Below, in pieces: positions 29,141 to 38,917 of a DNA stretch of 64,000 bases. The notes below the pieces were generated by a model, which did no database searches, was not told the DNA's origin, and saw only the letters and a program-made list of their open reading frames with translations. The DNA comes from Shewanella woodyi ATCC 51908. Its GTDB lineage: Bacteria; Pseudomonadota; Gammaproteobacteria; Enterobacterales; Shewanellaceae. The stretch spans positions 1,922,001 through 1,986,000 of the forward strand of contig NC_010506.1 in assembly GCF_000019525.1 (NCBI RefSeq), in the 5' to 3' direction. The translations under genes and the position numbers were made by a program. Numbering within the stretch: position 1 is the first letter of the stretch; every line of letters starts with the position of its first letter.

Positions 29141-29204
29141 TGAATGGGGCGAAGATAGCCCTTGGATGAGAATGTTTAGAAACGCTCGAGTTGAGCTTGG
29201 TTAA
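29141..29204 (+). repeat. Second copy of the purL 3' end
   Basis: 64 bp match purL 29031-29094, including the stop codon. There are four differences, and every one is a silent third-position change (CCA/CCT, TTC/TTT, GCC/GCT, GTC/GTT). Between the copies are 46 bases with no gene. This is the pattern left by an element that integrates in a gene's 3' end and brings its own replacement end. Confidence 0.9.
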
Positions 29205-29246
29205 GAGAGTTTAGATTAACCAGCATTAAAGCTAAAAGTAAATAAA

Positions 29247-29278
29247 GGGCTTCGAATTTTTCGAGGCTCTTTTTTTTT
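29247..29278 (+). terminator. Rho-independent terminator after purL
   Basis: GGCTTCGA (29248-29255) pairs with TCGAGGCT around a short T-rich loop and runs into nine T. It lies downstream of the duplicated purL end, so it probably belonged to the original purL unit or the incoming copy. Confidence 0.8.
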
Positions 29279-29491
29279 GCTTTGATTATGGAAAATAAAT
29301 TACTAATTAACAATGTGTTATATAAAAATTAAAGCATCAGTAGATGCTTAATCATTGATATATGAACGCTTGGAAAGAATTGCGTTGATAAGCGTAAAAA
29401 GCGGAGAAAAAGTGAGATGAAATTGCAGCTATAGTATATAAGTGATGGCTAAATAATGCGGGGGAATTTAGTTTACTTGATGTAAAATAGC

Positions 29492-29523
29492 AAAAAGCCA
29501 CCTAACTCAAAGAGAAAGGTGGC
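29492..29523 (-). terminator. Terminator of the small minus-strand unit
   Basis: On the minus strand GCCACCT (29517-29523) and AGGTGGC (29497-29503) form the stem, followed by TTTTTG. It lies 52 bases after the stop codon of the 25-codon ORF. Confidence 0.75.
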
Positions 29524-29574
29524 CGTTTTGCGCTAACAAAACTTCAAGTAAAACAGGGTTGCTAAAAAGCTATT

Positions 29575-29652
29575 TTATAGCTCTCTTGCAGTATAAAGTT
29601 CAACAAAAACACGCTTGTAGTTGTTTACTAGACGATCGAATAAGTTTTTCAT
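29575..29652 (-). CDS. 25-residue small ORF
   Basis: An ATG at 29652 follows GGAGA at a spacing of 8 bases and opens a 25-codon frame ending in TAA at 29575. The peptide begins MKNLFDRLVNN and ends VELYTAREL; it looks like a basic amphipathic helix (K, R and F/L/V alternating) without a signal peptide. A terminator follows and a structured leader precedes it, so the ORF has the parts of a complete gene. I do not recognise it; it could be a small protein or a leader peptide. Confidence 0.55.
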   Translation of the reverse strand: MKNLFDRLVNNYKRVFVELYTAREL

Positions 29653-29689
29653 TTGGCTATCTCCACACAGTAATTTAAATGATGTGAGC

Positions 29690-29737
29690 GGAGTTTGGTT
29701 GTGCCGGGCTGCTTCACCGGATTAACGAACCGTCTCC
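29690..29737 (-). ncRNA. Structured 5' leader element of the small ORF
   Basis: On the minus strand three nested helices can be drawn: GGAG with CTCC at the ends, GGTT with AACC inside, and CCGG with CCGG around the loop TGAAGCAGC. An extended -10 (TGGTAAAAT, about 29795-29803) lies upstream, giving a leader of about 135 nt before the ATG. It does not match any riboswitch consensus I can recall. It could be a cis-regulatory RNA. Confidence 0.4.
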
Positions 29738-29823
29738 TTAACACAGGACGAATAATATGCTTAAAGTGTGGATTGCTCAAACGAGAAAAATTGTATTTTA
29801 CCATTATAAAAACTAATCCTTTA

Positions 29824-30442
29824 GTGTGTGTATTTATGTTTTGAAATTGTTGGTAATTTGTTTTTATATATATTTAACCGTAGTTTATGGTGTTTTTATA
29901 TATTCTTGATGAGGTAGTAAAATTGATACATGTAACGCTTATATTGTGTTTTTTACCATGAGGGTGGTTATGGTTGGAGTAAACTGATTAAAAGTATCTA
30001 TGACCACTATTTATAACGTTGCCTAACATGATGCTTTTTTTGAGTCAAGGTTATTGCACGTTGAACTGTGTCCTCAAGCACAAAACCCGTTTTCTGCGGA
30101 GTGTTTGATTGATTTGAATCAATTTTGAATGGTATAAAATAGGGGCGAAAGCTAAGTAAAATCGAGTTAAGTTGCTGAATATAAGCCTCTAGCTAGTTTT
30201 TTGCTGTTTTTTCTGTGCATTTGTCACAATTTTTTCTTTTTTGTGAGATCGGTCGGAAAGTATGGGGCGAGCGGTAGGTGATAGTCTGAAAACTCGGCCA
30301 AATAAATAAAAATATGCAGTTTAGTCATTGATAGCACCTCAAGGTGTTAAATAGGGCTAAAACTTAATTCCTAAATAGGCATTAACTATGAATGATGGGG
30401 ATCTACTCATGGTTAATGGATGCACCACCTAAGGAGTCACTA
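29824..30442. promoter_or_regulatory. cydABX upstream region with FNR-type box
   Basis: TTGATTTGAATCAA at 30109-30122 is a perfect FNR-family (FNR/EtrA) palindrome, about 320 bases before cydA; oxygen-responsive control of cytochrome bd is well known. The word ATCGGTCGGAAAG (30248-30260), also found at 8897-8909, lies between this box and the gene. I cannot place the start site with confidence. Confidence 0.7.
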
Positions 30443-31999
30443 ATGATTTTAGAAGAGGTTGTTGAGTTATCGCGCTTTCAATTTGCGATGACGGCTATGT
30501 ATCACTTCTTGTTTGTTCCCTTAACTTTGGGCTTGGCCTTTCTGCTTGCGATTATGGAATCACTCTATGTGATGACTGACAAGCAGATCTACAAAGACAT
30601 GACTAAATTTTGGGGTAAGTTGTTCGGTATTAACTTTGCTCTTGGTGTGGCCACTGGTCTCGCAATGGAGTTTCAGTTCGGTACAAACTGGTCCTATTAT
30701 TCTCACTATGTCGGTGATATTTTCGGGGCACCTCTTGCTATTGAAGGTTTAATGGCCTTCTTCCTTGAATCAACCTTAGTTGGTATGTTCTTCTTCGGAT
30801 GGGATAGATTCAGTAAACGTCAACATCTTGCTGTAACTTGGTTAGTGGCATTGGGCTCGAATATGTCAGCCTTGTGGATCTTAGTCGCAAACGGCTGGAT
30901 GCAACATCCAGTTGGCTCAGTATTCAACTACGAAACCATGCGTATGGAGATGACAAGCTTCGCTGAAGTGCTGTTTAATCCAGTAGCTCAGGTTAAGTTT
31001 GTTCATACTGTGGCATCTGGTTATGTTGCCGGCGCCATGTTTGTACTGGCTATCAGCTCTTACTACATTCTTAAGAAGCGTGACCTACCTTTTGCTCGCC
31101 GTTCATTTGCTATTGCGGCAAGTTTTGGTATGGCGTCAATTCTGTCAGTTATCGTACTGGGTGATGAGTCTGGTTATAAAGTGGGTGAGGCGCAACGCGT
31201 TAAGCTTGCAGCTATTGAAGCTGAGTGGCACACAGAGCCTGCACCGGCAGCCTTTACTGCGGTAGGCTTCCCAAATCAAGAAACCATGGAAACTGATTAC
31301 GCGATTAAGATCCCATATGCGATGGGGATAATTGCGACTCGCTCACTCGATGAGCAAGTGACAGGTATTCATGATCTTATTGATGAGCATGAAGTTCGTA
31401 TCCGTAATGGCATGAAAGCTTATGCTATGTTGACTGAACTTCGTGCGGGTAATGAAACACCTGAGCTGCGCGCTGCATTTGAAGAAGCTAAGGTCGATCT
31501 TGGTTATGGCCTGCTGCTTAAGCGTTATACCGATAATGTGGTTGATGCAACTGAGGAGCAGATTGTCGCTGCCGCTAAGGACTCTATTCCAAGCGTAGCG
31601 CCTATGTTCTGGTCATTCCGTATCATGGTTGGCGCTGGAATTATCATGCTGTTTGTATTCGCTGCAGCTTTCTGGCAAAGCACGCGTCATCAAATAGAGG
31701 AAAAGCCTTGGGTATTGAAAGCTGCATTATACAGCTTGCCACTGCCTTGGATTGCAATTGAGTGTGGTTGGTTTGTGGCTGAATATGGCCGTCAACCTTG
31801 GACCATCTCTGAAGTGCTGCCGACCTTCATGTCAGCATCGAGTCTGTCTGCAAGTGATCTTTGGTTTAGTATTATCTCCATCTCTTTGTTCTACACTGTG
31901 TTGCTGATTATCGAGGCTTACTTAATGATTAAGTTTGCACGTAAGGGCCCAAGTAGTTTGAAGACTGGTCGTTATCACTTTGAAAACCTTGATGCCTAA
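30443..31999 (+). CDS. cydA: Cytochrome bd ubiquinol oxidase subunit I
   Basis: CydA is the haem-bearing subunit (b558, b595, d) of the high-affinity quinol oxidase in the inner membrane. 518 residues from ATG 30443, chosen because AAGGAG (30431-30436) precedes it and it gives the usual [22 protein letters not shown]; the frame is open 17 codons further upstream. About nine membrane helices; the His ligand region [13 protein letters not shown], the motif GWMQHPVG and the long periplasmic Q-loop (about 250-380) are present, as is [18 protein letters not shown]. cydB starts 15 bases later. Confidence 0.96.
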   Translation: MILEEVVELSRFQFAMTAMYHFLFVPLTLGLAFLLAIMESLYVMTDKQIYKDMTKFWGKLFGINFALGVATGLAMEFQFGTNWSYYSHYVGDIFGAPLAIEGLMAFFLESTLVGMFFFGWDRFSKRQHLAVTWLVALGSNMSALWILVANGWMQHPVGSVFNYETMRMEMTSFAEVLFNPVAQVKFVHTVASGYVAGAMFVLAISSYYILKKRDLPFARRSFAIAASFGMASILSVIVLGDESGYKVGEAQRVKLAAIEAEWHTEPAPAAFTAVGFPNQETMETDYAIKIPYAMGIIATRSLDEQVTGIHDLIDEHEVRIRNGMKAYAMLTELRAGNETPELRAAFEEAKVDLGYGLLLKRYTDNVVDATEEQIVAAAKDSIPSVAPMFWSFRIMVGAGIIMLFVFAAAFWQSTRHQIEEKPWVLKAALYSLPLPWIAIECGWFVAEYGRQPWTISEVLPTFMSASSLSASDLWFSIISISLFYTVLLIIEAYLMIKFARKGPSSLKTGRYHFENLDA

Positions 32000-32014
32000 A
32001 CGGGAGATCTGATT

Positions 32015-33154
32015 ATGTTTGATTATGAAATGTTAAGATTGATCTGGTGGGCGCTGATTGGCGTGCTCTTTATTGGTTTCGCTGTGACAGATGGTTTCGA
32101 TATGGGTGTGGGTGCTCTTTTACCAATTATTGGTAAAGATGACACTGAGCGCCGTATCATGATCAACTCGATAGCGCCTCACTGGGACGGCAACCAAGTT
32201 TGGTTAATCACAGCTGGTGGTGCTCTGTTCGCTGCTTGGCCTATGGTGTATGGCGTCTCCTTCTCGGGATTCTACGTCGCCATGATGTTAGTGCTATTTG
32301 CCCTATTTTTACGTCCTGTGGGCTTCGATTACCGCTCTAAAATTGAAGACCCAAGATGGCGTAAGTCATGGGATTGGGCGCTATTTGTTGGTGGGTTTGT
32401 TCCTCCGCTAATCATAGGTGTTGCTTTTGGTAACTTGCTGCAAGGCGTACCATTTAATTTCGATGAGTACTTGCGCGCAACCTACCATGGCGGCTTCTTT
32501 GGACTGCTAAACCCATTCGGTCTGCTTGCGGGTATCGTCTGTGTCAGTATGTTTATGATGCAAGGTGCAACCTGGTTACAGATGAAAACTGAAGGTGAGT
32601 TAAGAGTACGTGCTGCTAATGCATCTCAAATCTTATCGATTGTTCTGTTTATCTGTTTCGCCGCTGCGGGTGTGTGGCTGGTTAATGGCATCGATGGTTA
32701 TGTTGTCACGTCGACGATTGATACCTATGGGATTTCAGATCCGACGTTGAAAACGGTAGCAGTTGAAGCGGGTGCTTGGTTAACAAACTATGACAAATAC
32801 CCAATCACTATGTTGTTCCCTATTTTAGGTTTGGTGATGCCGATTCTGGTCTTGTTCTCAAGCCGTCTCAATCGCAGTGGTTTTGCCTTCCTGTTTAGCT
32901 CACTAGCGATTGCTGCTGTGATCTTAACTTGTGGGGCTGCTATGTTCCCATTTGTTATGCCATCTTCACTTGAGCCAAACGTGAGTTTGACCATGTGGGA
33001 TTCGACAGCGAGTGAAGTCTCTCTTACTGTGATGACTTGGGCTGCTATCATCTTTGTACCTATTGTACTGAGCTACACTGTGTACACCTATTTGAAGATG
33101 TTTGGTCGCTTGTCTCGTAGCTTTATTGATAACAATAAGACGTCACTATACTAA
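32015..33154 (+). CDS. cydB: Cytochrome bd ubiquinol oxidase subunit II
   Basis: 379 residues with about eight membrane helices, the partner of CydA in bd oxidase. The opening MFDYEMLRLIWWALIGVLF with GFAVTDGFDMGVG and PHWDGNQVWLITAGGALFAAWP is diagnostic for CydB. It is translated from the same transcript as cydA and cydX; the gaps are 15 bases on each side, with ribosome-binding sites in both. Confidence 0.96.
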   Translation: MFDYEMLRLIWWALIGVLFIGFAVTDGFDMGVGALLPIIGKDDTERRIMINSIAPHWDGNQVWLITAGGALFAAWPMVYGVSFSGFYVAMMLVLFALFLRPVGFDYRSKIEDPRWRKSWDWALFVGGFVPPLIIGVAFGNLLQGVPFNFDEYLRATYHGGFFGLLNPFGLLAGIVCVSMFMMQGATWLQMKTEGELRVRAANASQILSIVLFICFAAAGVWLVNGIDGYVVTSTIDTYGISDPTLKTVAVEAGAWLTNYDKYPITMLFPILGLVMPILVLFSSRLNRSGFAFLFSSLAIAAVILTCGAAMFPFVMPSSLEPNVSLTMWDSTASEVSLTVMTWAAIIFVPIVLSYTVYTYLKMFGRLSRSFIDNNKTSLY

Positions 33155-33169
33155 TAAGGAGCCGACATT

Positions 33170-33286
33170 ATGTGGTACTTTGCTTGGATACTAGGTGTAT
33201 TGCTGGCGTGTTCATTTGGCATTATCAACGCGTTATGGCTTGAGAATACCGAAAACATGGACAGAGACACCGAAAATAAAGATTAG
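33170..33286 (+). CDS. cydX: Cytochrome bd accessory subunit CydX
   Basis: 38 residues: MWYFAWILGVLLACSFGII is one membrane helix, followed by NALWLE and a charged tail. CydX stabilises the haems of CydAB. TAAGGAG precedes the ATG. It is the third gene of the operon, as in other proteobacteria. Confidence 0.93.
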   Translation: MWYFAWILGVLLACSFGIINALWLENTENMDRDTENKD

Positions 33287-33312
33287 TCACTTACCGATAA
33301 AGTAAGTCGATA

Positions 33313-33356
33313 AAAAAGCCCCGCCCTTGAGAAAGGTGTGGGGCTTTTTGTTTTTA
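33313..33356 (+). terminator. Terminator of the cydABX operon
   Basis: AAGCCCCGCCC pairs with GGTGTGGGGCTT around TTGAGAAA, followed by TTTTTGTTTTT. The A-tract on the other side would allow some activity in the reverse direction. Confidence 0.88.
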
Positions 33357-33528
33357 AAGAAGGGAAAGGAGCTGGTCATAGGAAGAGTCGGCGCTAGGAA
33401 AAGCTAAGACGGTGAAAGCTAAGATAGTGCTCTGCGAGCTTACGGAATGTTCGCAGGCTCACTCACGGAACGTTTCGCTTACGGATGGTAAAGCCTACCA
33501 ATTAACACAGGTAGGCAGTGTTATGCAT

Positions 33529-33556
33529 AAAAAAGGCAACAGTGAAAACTGTTGCC
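33529..33556 (-). terminator. Terminator of the chemoreceptor gene
   Basis: On the minus strand GGCAACAG and CTGTTGCC form a perfect 8-bp stem around TTTTCA, followed by six T. It lies about 30 bases after the chemoreceptor stop codon. Confidence 0.85.
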
Positions 33557-33586
33557 TTAAAAACTCACCGAGTTTAGGTTAAAAAG

Positions 33587-35590
33587 TTAGGCTTTAAACA
33601 CGCTTATCTGCTGTTTTATCTCTAGGGCTAAATCTGTTAAGCCTTGAGCCACATCGACATGCTCTCCAGCTCTCTGCTCTCCCTCTCTGGCAAGTTCAGT
33701 GATCTGATGTAGATTACGGGTTATCTCCTCTGCGACAGCGCTCTGTTGCTCCGTTGCACTGGCGATGCTGCTAGAGGCGATAGCGAGCTCACCTATGCTT
33801 TCGGTTATCTGATTGAGCTGGGTGCTTGCCTGTTCACCTTGGGTTGCAGAAGCTTGGCCTAGTTGATGGCTCTGTCCCATCTGTTTGGCTGTGTTTTTTA
33901 CCTGAGACTGTAGCTGCCCTATGGTGTGGCTAATCTCTGCAATTGAGGTTTGTGTGCGCTGAGCTAAAGTTCGCACCTCATCGGCGACGACGGCAAAGCC
34001 TCGACCTTGCTCTCCAGCACGGGCTGCTTCGATAGCGGCATTGAGCGCAAGTAGATTAGTTTGCTCAGCGATACCATTAATCACTTCTGTGACCTTACTG
34101 ATGGCTTGGCTCTCTTTAGTGACGTTTTCAACACTGACATGGCTGGTGTTAAGCTGATCACTGAGCTCTGCTAAGCCTTTTACCACTAAGCTAAGTTGAT
34201 TATGCCCCTCTCTGGAAGCGTTATCGACCTGCTGACTCTTATGAGCCCCTTCGCTTGCATGGGTGGCTACATCACGTATTGAGGTGGACATCTCCTCAAT
34301 GGCGGTGGCAATTTGATCGGTTTGTGCCATCAAGGAGAGGGCCTCTTCACCATTAAGCTTTGCGGTCTCTTGAGCATGGGCGGCTTGTACCTCTAAGGTG
34401 CTGACCGATTGCTGTAGCGCTGTAATAAGTAGGCGTAAGCTTTCAGCCATTGAAGAGGCACTGATGGTGATCCTATCGACTTCGTTTTTGCTGCTCGAAT
34501 TTGGTATATCAAAATCTTGTGACAGATCGCCTTTACCTAGCTTATCGAGCTGTAGTTGGAGCTCTTTTAAGGGGCGCAGTGTTTTGACCAGGACAAAAAA
34601 GAGTAAAACCGTGATGGCTATGATCCCCAGAATACTGACGATGGCATTAATGCTCAGGAGTTTAAGGCTCTCCTCATTTAATTCACTGGTTTTAGCTATA
34701 CCAATTAATGCCCAGTTCCATCCAGGTATCATGACCGTATAGGCATACATCTTGTCATTGTTACGGTTGATATAACGCCATGAACCTTTGTTCGTTAGCG
34801 CCTGCGATACGCTCAGCCCATCTAATTTTTGAGCATCCAATTTAGTATCGACGGCATAGCTTGGATGAGCGACAACGGCTTGGTCGTTCTCACGTATGAT
34901 AAGGAAGTGTCCCGACTCCTCAATTGTTAACTTGTTCATCGCTTGTTGTAGCTGAACTAAGGACTCGGTGATATCAAAACCTATGTATAAGATCCCGATA
35001 ATATCGCCCTCTGTGCTCATTATAGGACGGTATACCGTCATATAGTCTTTGCCAAATAATTTGGCATAGCCTTCATAGATCTCTCCCTTCATCAAGGTGG
35101 TATAGCCTGGATGGCTCTTGCCTAAATAGGTACCTAGTGCTCGCTTACCGTTGGCTTTTTTGAGTGAAGTGGAGATCCGCAGGAAATCATCACCGTCACG
35201 AACAAAGAGGGTTGCGGTGCCGCCGGTAAGGTTAGAGAAACGATCGACCTTACTCTTAGAGGCATTGATCTGCTCTCTCTCATGGGCAAGGGCTGGGGTG
35301 ACTTTTCCCAATACTTTGACCGTTTTATCGGGTTTTCTAAACTGACCTGGGTACATAGCGCGCAGGACATCAGCGCTGCGTCTAGCGAGCATCAATAGGC
35401 TAGTGTATTGCACTTCGATAAGATCTGCTGTTCCCTGCATCTGAGCTTGCATGGCTGCAACGGCTTTCTCCTCTAGTACCTGTGATGAGCTGAAGTAGGT
35501 AATACTGCCTATCAAACTGAAGATAATGATGGTCAGAATGAGGGCTAAGGTGCCTATCTGTTTCGCAATTGGCCAGTTTTTATAATTCAT
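33587..35590 (-). CDS. Methyl-accepting chemotaxis protein with Cache sensor
   Basis: A 667-residue inner-membrane chemoreceptor. TM1 lies near residues 11-33 and a periplasmic Cache-type sensor (about 40-310) follows; its region [17 protein letters not shown] is typical of Cache_3/Cache_2 domains. TM2 ([22 protein letters not shown]), a HAMP domain and the signalling hairpin [38 protein letters not shown] come next. I start at Met 35590; the 15 upstream codons to 35635 lack a signal-anchor context. The ligand is unknown. Confidence 0.93.
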   Translation of the reverse strand: MNYKNWPIAKQIGTLALILTIIIFSLIGSITYFSSSQVLEEKAVAAMQAQMQGTADLIEVQYTSLLMLARRSADVLRAMYPGQFRKPDKTVKVLGKVTPALAHEREQINASKSKVDRFSNLTGGTATLFVRDGDDFLRISTSLKKANGKRALGTYLGKSHPGYTTLMKGEIYEGYAKLFGKDYMTVYRPIMSTEGDIIGILYIGFDITESLVQLQQAMNKLTIEESGHFLIIRENDQAVVAHPSYAVDTKLDAQKLDGLSVSQALTNKGSWRYINRNNDKMYAYTVMIPGWNWALIGIAKTSELNEESLKLLSINAIVSILGIIAITVLLFFVLVKTLRPLKELQLQLDKLGKGDLSQDFDIPNSSSKNEVDRITISASSMAESLRLLITALQQSVSTLEVQAAHAQETAKLNGEEALSLMAQTDQIATAIEEMSTSIRDVATHASEGAHKSQQVDNASREGHNQLSLVVKGLAELSDQLNTSHVSVENVTKESQAISKVTEVINGIAEQTNLLALNAAIEAARAGEQGRGFAVVADEVRTLAQRTQTSIAEISHTIGQLQSQVKNTAKQMGQSHQLGQASATQGEQASTQLNQITESIGELAIASSSIASATEQQSAVAEEITRNLHQITELAREGEQRAGEHVDVAQGLTDLALEIKQQISVFKA

Positions 35591-35833
35591 GGGTAGATCC
35601 ACTCTTATTATGGTAAGTGGTAATGTAAAACACATTATCTTTCAATGAATTGATATAGGTCTAAAAGCGATACTTATTTAAGCAGTTTTATGTTCTTATT
35701 TGTTTTTATGTTGATCTTGTTCACACTTGTAATGAGTGTAACTTGAGAGGTGGGAGCGGGAGTTAAAGCGGGGAAATACCGAAGCACATAGCTGCAATGC
35801 TTCGGCTGAGATTGATACTGACACTGATTAGTA

Positions 35834-38800
35834 CTAGTTCTCTAAGGGGAGCTGTTTCGTTAGGTTGGTACAGCGTTTTTTTGGTGTCATAAACAGTTGA
35901 TACATGGTGGGAACCCAAACAAGAGAGAGTAAAGTTGTTAACAGTGTCCCACCAGCAATCGCGATGGCGAAAGGTGGCCAGAAACCGCCACCAGCTATGA
36001 TCAGCGGCAAAAAGCCGCCTATGGTGGTAATGGTGGTTGAGCCAATATGACGGCCACAACTTGAAACCGCACTGACCACGTTTGAGATATTTCCTCCTCT
36101 TGCGTCATCTTGATCTTCAAGCTCCGCCAAGATAACAATGGCAGCATTAATGGCAAGCCCCATTAGACCTAGTAAGCCGATAATTACGGTAAATCCAAAA
36201 GGGTAGCCAAACAGATAGACGGCGAGTAACCCAAGTCCCGCAGATTGAAGGGCGCTAAAGAGAATAATGGCCGTTAACCTGAACGAATTAAATGAGAGCA
36301 CAACGGTTGCCAGAAGCAGCGTGACCACAAGTACGACATTTGACAGTAAATTACCCACAGCCTCATTGCGCTTGGCACTTTCACCACCGACCTCAATACG
36401 GTAACCTGCGGGCAGTGATATCGCATCAATGCGCACTTTGGCATCGTCCAGTACCTGCTGTGGCAGAACGCCGCTGACAATGTAGGCCTCTATGGTGTTG
36501 ACTCTCTGGCCATCCCTTCGTGGAATCGCTCCTCTGCTCACCTCTATTTTATCACTGGCCAGTGCCGAGAGTGGAATACCTGTACCAGAAGGGGAGACGA
36601 GATTTATCTCTGACAGCTTGGTTTGTTGCTCGCGAGTGCTGTCTTGTAACCTTACCCTGATGGGAAGAGACTCTGTTTGCTCAAGTAAGCTGCCTCCATT
36701 GATCCCTGTGGTCGCCATCTGGATCTGCTTAGCGATATCGGTAAGGTTTAACCCGCTCATTAAACTGGCATCTTCATTGATCTGAAACCACACCTTAGGG
36801 GCACCAGCACTAAGGGTTGCTCGAGTGTGAATAACATCCGGAGTGTTGCTTAAAACCCGCCTGACTTCGTCGCCTATCACCCTTAATTGATCTAGGTTAG
36901 GGCCAAATACTCTTAATTCTACAGGGGCGTTGAATGGTGGGCCTTGTTCCAGTTTTCGCACTAAAACTTGCGCAGCAGGGAAGCTTGAGTCTAAGTTTTG
37001 TTGAAGCTTAGGGATCAACGCATTTGCGGTGGCAAAGTCAGTGACTTTCACCATAGCTTGGGCATAATTACTGGCACCTTGCTGACGCTGCAAAAGGTTG
37101 TAGTAGAAAGAGGGGGTATTACCGCCAACAACCCAGTCGATTCGGGTAATTCCATCGGTTGTGCGTAGGTGGGAGTCCATTTTTTCGATATAAGCTCGGG
37201 TGCTATTTACACTGGCGTGGGGAGGCAGGTAAACCTCTATCTGAAACATATCTCTGTCTGAAGGGGGAAAGAACTGCTCTGTCATCTTGCCAGCTGCGAT
37301 AAATCCGAGCACTGGAATAATACCAATCAACAGTGCAGAGATAATAGGGCGTTTTAGCGCTATGATGAGAGTTGTATGAAATAACTGACTGACGAAGGGA
37401 AGGGAGATCCCTCTTTGATACCACTGCTGCTCGCTGCCACTCACACCAAATCGGCCTGCAAGGCCAGCAATTAATGTGTGGGAGATAACGTAAGAGCCCA
37501 CTAGTGCAAACATGACTGAGATAGCGATACCGCCAACAAACTCTCCAGCAGCGCCTGGCATCAAGACGATAGGTGCAAATGCCAGCATGGTGGTGATGGT
37601 TGAACCTGCAAGGGGAAGCCAGAGGTGATGCAGTGTTTTACTGACCGCCTCTAGTCTTGATAAGCCTTGCTGTCTTCTCTGAGCAATAGCATCGACGATA
37701 ACAATGGCATTATCAACCATGATCCCCAGTGCTACCACTAAACCTGTGACTGACATCTGATGGATCGGTAGGCCGATGTATTTCATGCAGGCTAAGGTGA
37801 ACAGGGCTGTTAATGGTAGAGAGAGGGAGACAATCAGTGCATTGCGTAGTCCAAGGGTTAACATTAATACGACTAAGATGATGATAAAACCAAGTAAAAG
37901 GCTGCCAACTAAACCGCCGAGTCGCTCAGTGGTGTATCCCTCTTGATCAAATAGCCACTGGATCTCAATATTGGCAGGAATGCTCGTTTGTAGCTCATCG
38001 ACTGATGCTCTGACTCTCTCTAGCCAGAGGTCAACACGGGTATTGTTTAGCATTCGAGCCGAGACCATGACCCCTTGCTCCTGCTCTATGAGTGCGATGG
38101 AGTTGGCCGGAGTTTTAGCTTGTCTTTTAATGGCTGCAATATCGCCTAAGCGAATGATCTGCCCTAGCTCATCGACTTTCAATGGCACTTGACGAACGCG
38201 GGTGACAGAATCGAGCTCACCAGAGACTTCGATAAGTGCGCGAAAGTTGTTGTTATTTATCTCTCCTGCGGAAACTTTAGTGTCTGCATTTTCAAGGATT
38301 TGGGCAATCGCGGCAGGAGTAAGCTTGAGTTGGTTGGCTTTATTGCCATCGAGTTCGACTAAGATCTCTTCTGTTGGGGCACCATAGAGGGTCACGAAAT
38401 CTGTACCGCTAACCAAACGCAAGCGGCTCTGTAACTCCTTGGCGTAGCGGTTAAGCATGTCGGTGCGGACCTCTCCACCTCCTTGCCACACAAGTCCTAA
38501 AATCGCTGTGCTGGCATAGCCTATCTGATCGTCTAAAGTAGGGCTAAGTGCGGCTGAGGGTAGGAGTGATTTGGCATCTGCAACCAGATCTCTGGCTCTT
38601 GACCACACTGGATCGGTATCGATAACCTCATCTTTAAGTTCCAGCTGAATGACCGAAATACCAGGTCTTGAGGTGGACTGAACCAGCTTTATCTCTTCGA
38701 GTCGGCGAAGCTGGTTTTCGAGTACTTCGGTTACCAAAGCTTCGACACGCTCGGCTGAGGCACCGGGATAGTGAGTGATCACTGATGAGAAGCGGTTGGT

Positions 38801-38914
38801 TATATCGGGATCTTCCATGCGAGGCAAACTAGATATAGCGCCAAAACCTGCCACTATCAGCAAGGCAATGAACAGACTTGCCAGCCTACCGTTTTCGACA
38901 AAAGCCTTGATCAT
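35834..38914 (-). CDS. RND efflux transporter permease (AcrB/HAE1 type)
   Basis: A 1026-residue inner-membrane pump with the 12-helix, two-large-loop RND plan. Visible are the N-terminal helix and GAISSLPRMEDPDITNRFS, the TM4 proton-relay segment VVALGIMVDNAIVIVDAI and the matching TM10 region GLMGLAINAAIVILAE. It is transcribed after the periplasmic adaptor gene: only 3 bases separate the adaptor stop from this ATG, and its ribosome-binding site lies in the adaptor's last codons. No outer-membrane channel gene is adjacent, so it probably uses a shared TolC. The substrate is unknown. Confidence 0.93.
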   Translation of the reverse strand: MIKAFVENGRLASLFIALLIVAGFGAISSLPRMEDPDITNRFSSVITHYPGASAERVEALVTEVLENQLRRLEEIKLVQSTSRPGISVIQLELKDEVIDTDPVWSRARDLVADAKSLLPSAALSPTLDDQIGYASTAILGLVWQGGGEVRTDMLNRYAKELQSRLRLVSGTDFVTLYGAPTEEILVELDGNKANQLKLTPAAIAQILENADTKVSAGEINNNNFRALIEVSGELDSVTRVRQVPLKVDELGQIIRLGDIAAIKRQAKTPANSIALIEQEQGVMVSARMLNNTRVDLWLERVRASVDELQTSIPANIEIQWLFDQEGYTTERLGGLVGSLLLGFIIILVVLMLTLGLRNALIVSLSLPLTALFTLACMKYIGLPIHQMSVTGLVVALGIMVDNAIVIVDAIAQRRQQGLSRLEAVSKTLHHLWLPLAGSTITTMLAFAPIVLMPGAAGEFVGGIAISVMFALVGSYVISHTLIAGLAGRFGVSGSEQQWYQRGISLPFVSQLFHTTLIIALKRPIISALLIGIIPVLGFIAAGKMTEQFFPPSDRDMFQIEVYLPPHASVNSTRAYIEKMDSHLRTTDGITRIDWVVGGNTPSFYYNLLQRQQGASNYAQAMVKVTDFATANALIPKLQQNLDSSFPAAQVLVRKLEQGPPFNAPVELRVFGPNLDQLRVIGDEVRRVLSNTPDVIHTRATLSAGAPKVWFQINEDASLMSGLNLTDIAKQIQMATTGINGGSLLEQTESLPIRVRLQDSTREQQTKLSEINLVSPSGTGIPLSALASDKIEVSRGAIPRRDGQRVNTIEAYIVSGVLPQQVLDDAKVRIDAISLPAGYRIEVGGESAKRNEAVGNLLSNVVLVVTLLLATVVLSFNSFRLTAIILFSALQSAGLGLLAVYLFGYPFGFTVIIGLLGLMGLAINAAIVILAELEDQDDARGGNISNVVSAVSSCGRHIGSTTITTIGGFLPLIIAGGGFWPPFAIAIAGGTLLTTLLSLVWVPTMYQLFMTPKKRCTNLTKQLPLEN

Positions 38915-38917
38915 GGA

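Noticed and set aside
29690..29737. Naming the small-ORF leader as a known riboswitch
   Set aside because: It does not match the glycine, cyclic-di-GMP, cobalamin, SAM, fluoride or guanidine consensus features that I can recall, so no class is assigned.
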